Part shown: positions 19,101 to 20,515 of the stretch, piece by piece
Layout of the letters: each line of letters starts with the position of its first letter
Numbering within the stretch: position 1 is the first letter of the stretch
Assembly (NCBI GenBank): GCA_009801015.1
Contig: VHZZ01007589.1
Location: forward strand, 42,512-63,026
Source: Silene noctiflora
Taxonomy: Eukaryota; Streptophyta; Magnoliopsida; Caryophyllales; Caryophyllaceae
Direction: 5' to 3'
Length of the DNA: 20,515 bases
Translations under genes and position numbers: made by a program
Notes under the pieces: generated by a model
What the model was told of the DNA's origin: nothing
The model's input: only the letters and a program-made list of their open reading frames with translations
Database searches by the model: none

Positions 19101-20239
19101 TGAAAACGGGTCCCCGCAACGGTATCCTCGGATTAGATGTGTAGCAGATGGACACAAAACCTGCTCAATTCTCAGACTCAAACAGAACACCTTCTTCTCA
19201 TGCTCTATTTTGAAAACTAAACAGCAACATTTTTCCCCGCAAATAAGTAACAATGTCAATAACAAAAAAAAAGTTTTAATATTTACCACATAGTGTGTAG
19301 CAGTATAAATAATCATATCTCAAATCAATTGCTTACATGGATTAGAGAAGGTGGGGAATATAGAAAACAAAAGATGAGAAAGTATACCAAGTACACGAAC
19401 AATCTCAGCTGTACTCCCTCCATCATCAGACACGGGAAGAACATGAGCAACACGAGTTGTTAAATTCTTGAGCTCTTCCACGACCCCATTAAAGGCAGTA
19501 CCACCTATAGCAACAAAGACAGAAAAGAGAGTAGAGAAAGTTAAGTAATGAAAAACCTGACAATGATTTGACGAATAGAGAAACTAAAGTGTTGAAGAAC
19601 TCGACCATTATTTCTCCTACCTGGCTACCTCTAACTACACAAAAAATAGTACCAAGAAGTCCTGAACTAAATAATACTCTTTCTAGTTGAGTCAATAAGA
19701 CCCATTGTTGGAAATTTCCGTCACATGAAAACACAAACGAGGCTTGTTCACCGAAATGTATAGATTATATCGTATGACGCGACAATGTAACTCAATCATA
19801 TTGAAGGAATTTCAACAAATCATCGACATTGAAGTCAAACTAAATTGGAAGATTGAAAATAAACCAATACAATTGGAACAATCTTTGCACCAAGTTTCAT
19901 TTTTCTTCAACAATAAACCAATACAATCTAGTCTTTGATCAAACATACATAATAAAAACATTAAAACTAAATTGGAAGATTGAGAAGGGGTAATAGAGAA
20001 GGTGGAGAAGATGAAGATTATAACAAGAAATAGAATGCAAAAGGGGAAAGCGAATTTCAACCTGAGAAAACAAGGAGAGAAGGTGGAGAAGATGAAGATT
20101 GAGAAGGGGTAATAGAGGAAGCCATTAAACAAGGAATTGCAGTTTTAGTAGAGAGATTGCATTTAAAACTGGTCTTATTATTAGTACAACTGAAGCTAAA
20201 TTGGAAGAAAGAGCACGGACCCAACAAACTGTCCGCCAT
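7018..20239 (-). CDS. CofD / UPF0052 (YvcK-like) family protein, 13 exons, 448 aa
   Basis: Thirteen GT-AG exons join in frame: 20239-20062, 19504-19388, 18732-18600, 18196-18100, 16609-16566, 15514-15358, 14113-14042, 13371-13288, 12436-12335, 7873-7826, 7584-7459, 7323-7231, 7113-7018. They total 1347 bases, 448 residues plus TAA. Motifs: FSGGTAFN (58-65, nucleotide-binding Gly-rich loop at the Rossmann-like start), PVSDDGGST (83-91), GGPAVGDIRSR (99-109), IGNFFFAGAR (191-200), RGQNEIS (248-254), RIKRVFY (277-283), YAMGSLFTSICPSL (315-328) and NGTHDRET (349-356). These match in order the conserved blocks of the CofD/YvcK fold. CofD itself transfers phospholactate to Fo in F420 synthesis; YvcK/YbhK relatives bind UDP-sugars and influence carbon metabolism and cell shape. 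The plant branch's role is, as far as I know, not established, so no activity is assigned. Residues 1-55 are Ser/Thr-rich with few acids, a plausible plastid transit peptide. An in-frame TAA 12 bases upstream and the AAAATGGC context support the start. Confidence 0.93.
7231..7323 (-). CDS. CofD-like gene, exon 12
   Basis: Acceptor ATGTGCAG, donor GTGAAG (a weaker donor). Residues 387-417, with YINAILVPRNGEV, correspond to the IDxVIVN strand late in the fold. Reading through the donor would meet a stop within about 12 codons. Confidence 0.9.
7459..7584 (-). CDS. CofD-like gene, exon 11
   Basis: Acceptor TTCGCAG, donor GTAAGT. Residues 345-386, including LLLNGTHDRET and FTASCFVTAITDAL, correspond to the N.MTQPGET segment of YvcK. 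Phase 0 at both ends. Confidence 0.93.
7826..7873 (-). CDS. CofD-like gene, exon 10 (48 bases)
   Basis: Acceptor ATCCAG, donor GTACCT. Sixteen codons, VLIGIGEIISARSCGK (residues 329-344), continue the GSLFTSICPSL block. Phase 0 at both ends. Confidence 0.9.
8500..9163. mobile_element. Non-autonomous hAT-like element, 664 bp, with perfect 8-bp duplication
   Basis: Flanked by TTTTACAC at 8492-8499 and 9164-9171. The termini are inverted: TTGTGATGCTCGGACTC at left, CTGTGATGCTCAGACTC at right after reverse-complementing (15 of 17 match). Subterminal regions are dense in GGATCC / GGATCCG motifs. The interior has a 108-bp tandem duplication (8756-8863 and 8864-about 8970) and an ATCTTC microsatellite near 8983-9006. 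No transposase is encoded. It lies in intron 9. Confidence 0.87.
8756..8970. repeat. 108-bp tandem duplication inside the hAT-like element
   Basis: Two nearly identical units both start AGGCTATT.TTCATCTTC and run through CATACTTCAAAGCATC to TACTGTATACTCTATTCTCT; units begin at 8756 and 8864. Only a few substitutions separate them, so the duplication is more recent than most decay in the element. Confidence 0.85.
9309..9790. mobile_element. hAT-like element with CGGGTC repeats, right junction split by a second element
   Basis: The left flank is GCTATATG (9301-9308), and the element starts TAGAGGTGAAAATCGGGTC. Its right end ...GTTCTA at 9790 is followed by GCTA (9791-9794), then the second element, then TATG. 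After removing the second insertion the right flank reads GCTATATG, a perfect 8-bp duplication; it is also intact as a string at 10200-10207. Subterminal regions are full of CGGGTC / GGGTCGG motifs in both halves. No transposase is encoded. Confidence 0.82.
9795..10195. mobile_element. hAT-like element with GATCC/GGATCG repeats, nested in the previous one
   Basis: Flanks are TCTAGCTA (9787-9794) and GCTAGCTA (10196-10203), 7 of 8 matching. Ends are ACAAGGTTTTTAGGATCGGG and, reverse-complemented, ATTGTTGTTAAAATCGCGATC, an imperfect inverted pair. GGATCG / GATCCTA motifs crowd both ends. It has no coding capacity; an open frame on the minus strand (10018-9818) is low-complexity and shows no domain. 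Confidence 0.78.
10530..12134. mobile_element. MULE-type foldback element, 1605 bp, with ~330-bp inverted arms
   Basis: Flanks are AAATTGCTA (10521-10529) and AACTTGCTA (12135-12143), 8 of 9 matching; both ends start GGAAAAATTACAAATAACC reading inward. The left arm (10530 to about 10860) and the right arm (about 11388-12134, less the nested insert) are inverted copies sharing CACCGTATTTTTAC, GACTTGTTAAGTGA and AAGGATTTAATCCCCAA. Long terminal inverted repeats plus a 9-bp duplication are the Mutator-like pattern. No transposase is present; the centre (about 10865-11387) is unrelated to the arms and may be captured DNA. Confidence 0.83.
11663..12058. mobile_element. Foldback MITE nested in the right arm of the MULE-type element
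   Basis: The right arm of the host element is interrupted relative to the left arm exactly here. Ends are GGCCTTATTTCCACTTTGGTG and, reverse-complemented, GGAAAATTTCCACATTGGTG. Each arm holds tandem copies of TTCCACTTTGGTGCCCCGAGGTTTG-like units, three on the left and three on the right. Flanks are TATTTGTA (11655-11662) and TTTTTGTA (12059-12066), 7 of 8. No coding. Confidence 0.8.
12335..12436 (-). CDS. CofD-like gene, exon 9
   Basis: Acceptor CGACAG, donor GTAATC. Residues 295-328 include PNPAVLEQL and YAMGSLFTSICPSL, the equivalent of the GPGSLYTSILPNL block of YvcK. This conserved block is cut by the 4461-bp intron 9, directly before VLIGIGEII. Confidence 0.94.
12437..13287 (-). other. 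Intron 8
   Basis: Donor GTATTA, acceptor CGACAG, 851 bases. AT-rich with a short poly-G run at about 12715-12726. No inserted element recognised and no coding seen. Confidence 0.8.
13288..13371 (-). CDS. CofD-like gene, exon 8
   Basis: Acceptor GTGATAG, donor GTATTA. It encodes residues 267-294, including ALPSRIKRVFYMSSEG. The acceptor choice is forced: starting three bases earlier would bring in a TAG. Confidence 0.9.
13372..14041 (-). other. Intron 7
   Basis: Donor GTATGG, acceptor GTGATAG, 670 bases. No element or gene recognised. Confidence 0.8.
14042..14113 (-). CDS. CofD-like gene, exon 7
   Basis: Acceptor TTTCTAG, donor GTATGG. Twenty-four codons encode DGRIIRGQNEISHPTNG and a short tail (residues 243-266), the G-[QE]-x-[ENS]-I block of the family. 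Phase 0 at both ends. Confidence 0.92.
14114..15357 (-). other. Intron 6, with possible retroelement 3' tail
   Basis: Donor GTATGT, acceptor TTTCTAG, 1244 bases. The segment 14640-14885 read on the minus strand is open for 80 codons and followed by TTGAATAAATAAGAAAATG, which resembles a transcript 3' end with an AATAAA signal, as in LINE tails. No reverse-transcriptase motif is present, so this stays a suggestion. Overlapping open frames at 14222-14514 on both strands show no domain. Confidence 0.6.
15358..15514 (-). CDS. CofD-like gene, exon 6
   Basis: Acceptor TTTGCAG, donor GTATGT. It encodes IGNFFFAGARIFF, the counterpart of the GHSLGN/GNL block in YvcK, and LVLPVISTNDRLTLG (residues 191-242), the counterpart of the LPMS-type segment. 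Ends in phase 0 after CELW. Confidence 0.94.
15515..16565 (-). other. Intron 5, with Stowaway-like segment
   Basis: Donor GTATGT, acceptor TTTGCAG, 1051 bases. Near 16339-16352 the sequence AATGGGATAGAAAGAGTA resembles a Stowaway MITE right end; the matching left end may be TATTGCCTCCATT at about 16118, but the inverted match is weak. Confidence 0.55.
16566..16609 (-). CDS. CofD-like gene, exon 5 (44-base small exon)
   Basis: Acceptor CTTGCAG, donor GTATGT. It encodes ILMRSEDKFCFSNG plus two bases of Ser190. Despite being only 44 bases long and lying between introns of 1490 and 1051 bases, it fits both phases exactly and supplies the segment leading into IGNFFFAG. Confidence 0.9.
16691..17437. 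mobile_element. Tourist-like composite copy B, flanked by TTA
   Basis: TTA lies on both sides (16688-16690 and 17438-17440). The left end GGGCTTGTTCGGATACC and the right end, reverse-complemented GGGGGCGTTTGGTTAG, are distantly inverted. The left third (16691-16922) is itself a palindrome-like unit: GGCTTGTTCGGATA pairs with TATCCAAACAAGGG, and (GGGAAAGG)n with (CCCTCC)n. From 16929 on it is homologous to copy A at 4397-4704. One base (17398) is ambiguous. The copy therefore looks like a fusion of, or one insertion into, two MITE types. Confidence 0.6.
16983..17168. mobile_element. 186-bp hAT-like MITE inside Tourist-like copy B
   Basis: Ends are inverted: CTATGTTACTCGGA on the left, CTATGTTACTCAGA on the right after reverse-complementing. 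Flanks are ACGACAAG (16975-16982) and ACGGCAAG (17169-17176), 7 of 8. The homologous copy A at about 4436-4448 has no insert and so gives an empty site. The interior has GATACG repeats like the 6170-6728 element, and the ends match the family of 8500-9163. Confidence 0.8.
17619..17708. mobile_element. 90-bp Stowaway-like MITE
   Basis: Ends TTCCCTTCGTCC on the left and, reverse-complemented, CTCCCTTCGTCC on the right (11 of 12), with TA on both sides (17617-17618, 17709-17710). The inverted match continues weakly inward (TTTGTTTACCTTT / GTGTTTATCTTTT). It fits Stowaway termini (CTCCCTCCGT, TA duplication) but is unusually short. Confidence 0.68.
18100..18196 (-). CDS. CofD-like gene, exon 4
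   Basis: Lies between acceptor TTAACAG and donor GTATGT. It encodes EGEHALWKGVS and YRETIRSFLVYFQ (residues 144-175), a plant-branch insertion between the GDIR and GN blocks. Ends in phase 0. Confidence 0.92.
18197..18599 (-). other. Intron 3
   Basis: Donor GTATTA, acceptor TTAACAG, 403 bases. Contains an AAT microsatellite near 18366-18384; nothing else recognised. Confidence 0.8.
18600..18732 (-). CDS. CofD-like gene, exon 3
   Basis: Lies between acceptor TTTGCAG and donor GTATTA. It encodes GGPAVGDIRSR and the helix containing STAESLAVRHLLGHRL (residues 100-142). GDIR matches the PPGDIRN block of YvcK. Ends in phase 2 within Trp143. Confidence 0.93.
18733..19387 (-). other. Intron 2
   Basis: Donor GTATAC, acceptor TTTGCAG, 655 bases. 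Open frames here on both strands are short and show no domain. No element recognised. Confidence 0.8.
19388..19504 (-). CDS. CofD-like gene, exon 2
   Basis: Lies between acceptor CTATAG and donor GTATAC. It encodes the rest of GGTAFN and the PVSDDGGST block (residues 61-98), the phosphate- and metal-proximal region in CofD/YvcK structures. Ends in phase 1. Confidence 0.93.
19505..20061 (-). other. Intron 1, with duplicated pieces of exon 1
   Basis: Donor GTTGAA, acceptor CTATAG, 557 bases. The 24-mer at 19996-20019 recurs at 20077-20100 in exon 1, and the 22-mer at 19977-19998 recurs at 20096-20117 in exon 1, in swapped order. CTAAATTGGAAGA occurs at about 19838, 19966 and in exon 1 at about 20197. 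AATAAACCAATACAAT occurs at about 19858 and 19913. Confidence 0.8.
20062..20239 (-). CDS. CofD-like gene, exon 1 (residues 1-59 plus one base)
   Basis: Starts at the ATG at 20237-20239 and ends TTCTCAG before donor GTTGAA. It encodes the Ser/Thr-rich N-terminus and the beginning of the Gly-rich loop (LLVFSG). A second in-frame ATG at 20123-20125 (Met39, followed by ASSITPSQ) could give a shorter form without the putative transit peptide. The split codon is phase 1 (G|GT). Confidence 0.9.
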
Positions 20240-20515
20240 TTTATGGGTTTATTACCTTTAATTGTACTATGATTTATTTTGTATGGTTGGATGATTTAAG
20301 GACGCTCCCTCCTAGATTTTCCAGTGCAAAATTGCCTACCACTGCCCATTTCTTTGGCTTCATTTTGGTTTGTTTATGGTGCAATTCTTGCTATACAAAA
20401 TCTTATTTCAGACGAGAGGACCGTCTAAAGCAATAAGACGGGTCAAATAAACCCATATTCATTGCATATGACCCAATTCCCTTATAAATGGTAAGATGCT
20501 TTTTTATTTTTTATT
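20240..20515 (-). promoter_or_regulatory. 5' flank of the CofD-like gene (promoter-proximal, partial)
   Basis: Contains the in-frame upstream TAA at 20249-20251 and, at about 20411-20450, a CCGTCT / AAGACGGGTCAAAT repeat of the kind noted near 5.1 kb. A TTTATAAGG stretch on the minus strand at about 20480-20488 could be a TATA box, but it lies about 240 bases from the ATG and is not decisive. The promoter probably extends beyond the window. Confidence 0.35.

Noticed and set aside
20480..20488. TATA-like TTTATAAGG on the minus strand
   Set aside because: Such strings are common in AT-rich DNA, and the distance to the ATG and lack of a mapped transcript start leave it unsupported as a separate feature.

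Overview
The window is plant nuclear DNA, from an AT-rich eudicot. All twelve introns of the main gene are GT-AG, and the surrounding DNA is full of plant-type transposons (Ty1-copia, Helitron, MULE, hAT-like, Tourist-like and Stowaway-like). Repeats built on CCGTCTTA / GACGGATAATGTC at about 5077-5260 and 20411-20450 recall Caryophyllales genomes, but that lineage guess is weak. Ambiguous bases sit at 1705, 6503-6504 and 17398.

The only host gene I can support runs on the minus strand from the ATG at 20239 to the stop at 7018. Thirteen exons join without a frame break into a 448-residue protein of the CofD / UPF0052 (YvcK/YbhK-like) family. Its transcription unit covers most of the right two thirds of the window. 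Intron 9 (7874-12334, 4461 bp) is swollen by inserted elements; the other introns are 117-1490 bp.

Layout: 1-1380 is the gag and start of the protease of a Ty1-copia element on the minus strand, broken by one stop, running off the left edge, with its tRNA-Met primer binding site and LTR end at 1598-1610. 1.9-4.7 kb is a patchwork of small elements: a foldback split by a 521-bp Helitron, a MITE-like unit and a CCA-rich Tourist-like copy. 4.7-7.0 kb holds Caryophyllales-type repeats, a worn copy and an intact copy of a GATACGG-rich hAT-like element, and a short higher-GC stretch of unknown origin. 7.0-20.24 kb is the CofD-like gene. 20.24-20.52 kb is its 5' flank.

The most informative structures are nested insertions with readable target-site duplications: one hAT-like element inserted exactly across the end of another (9301-10207), and a MULE-type foldback inside another MULE-type foldback (10530-12134). 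Several hAT-like elements share a design in which each carries its own repeated short subterminal motif. No bacterial-type system, CRISPR array, tRNA or rRNA was seen.
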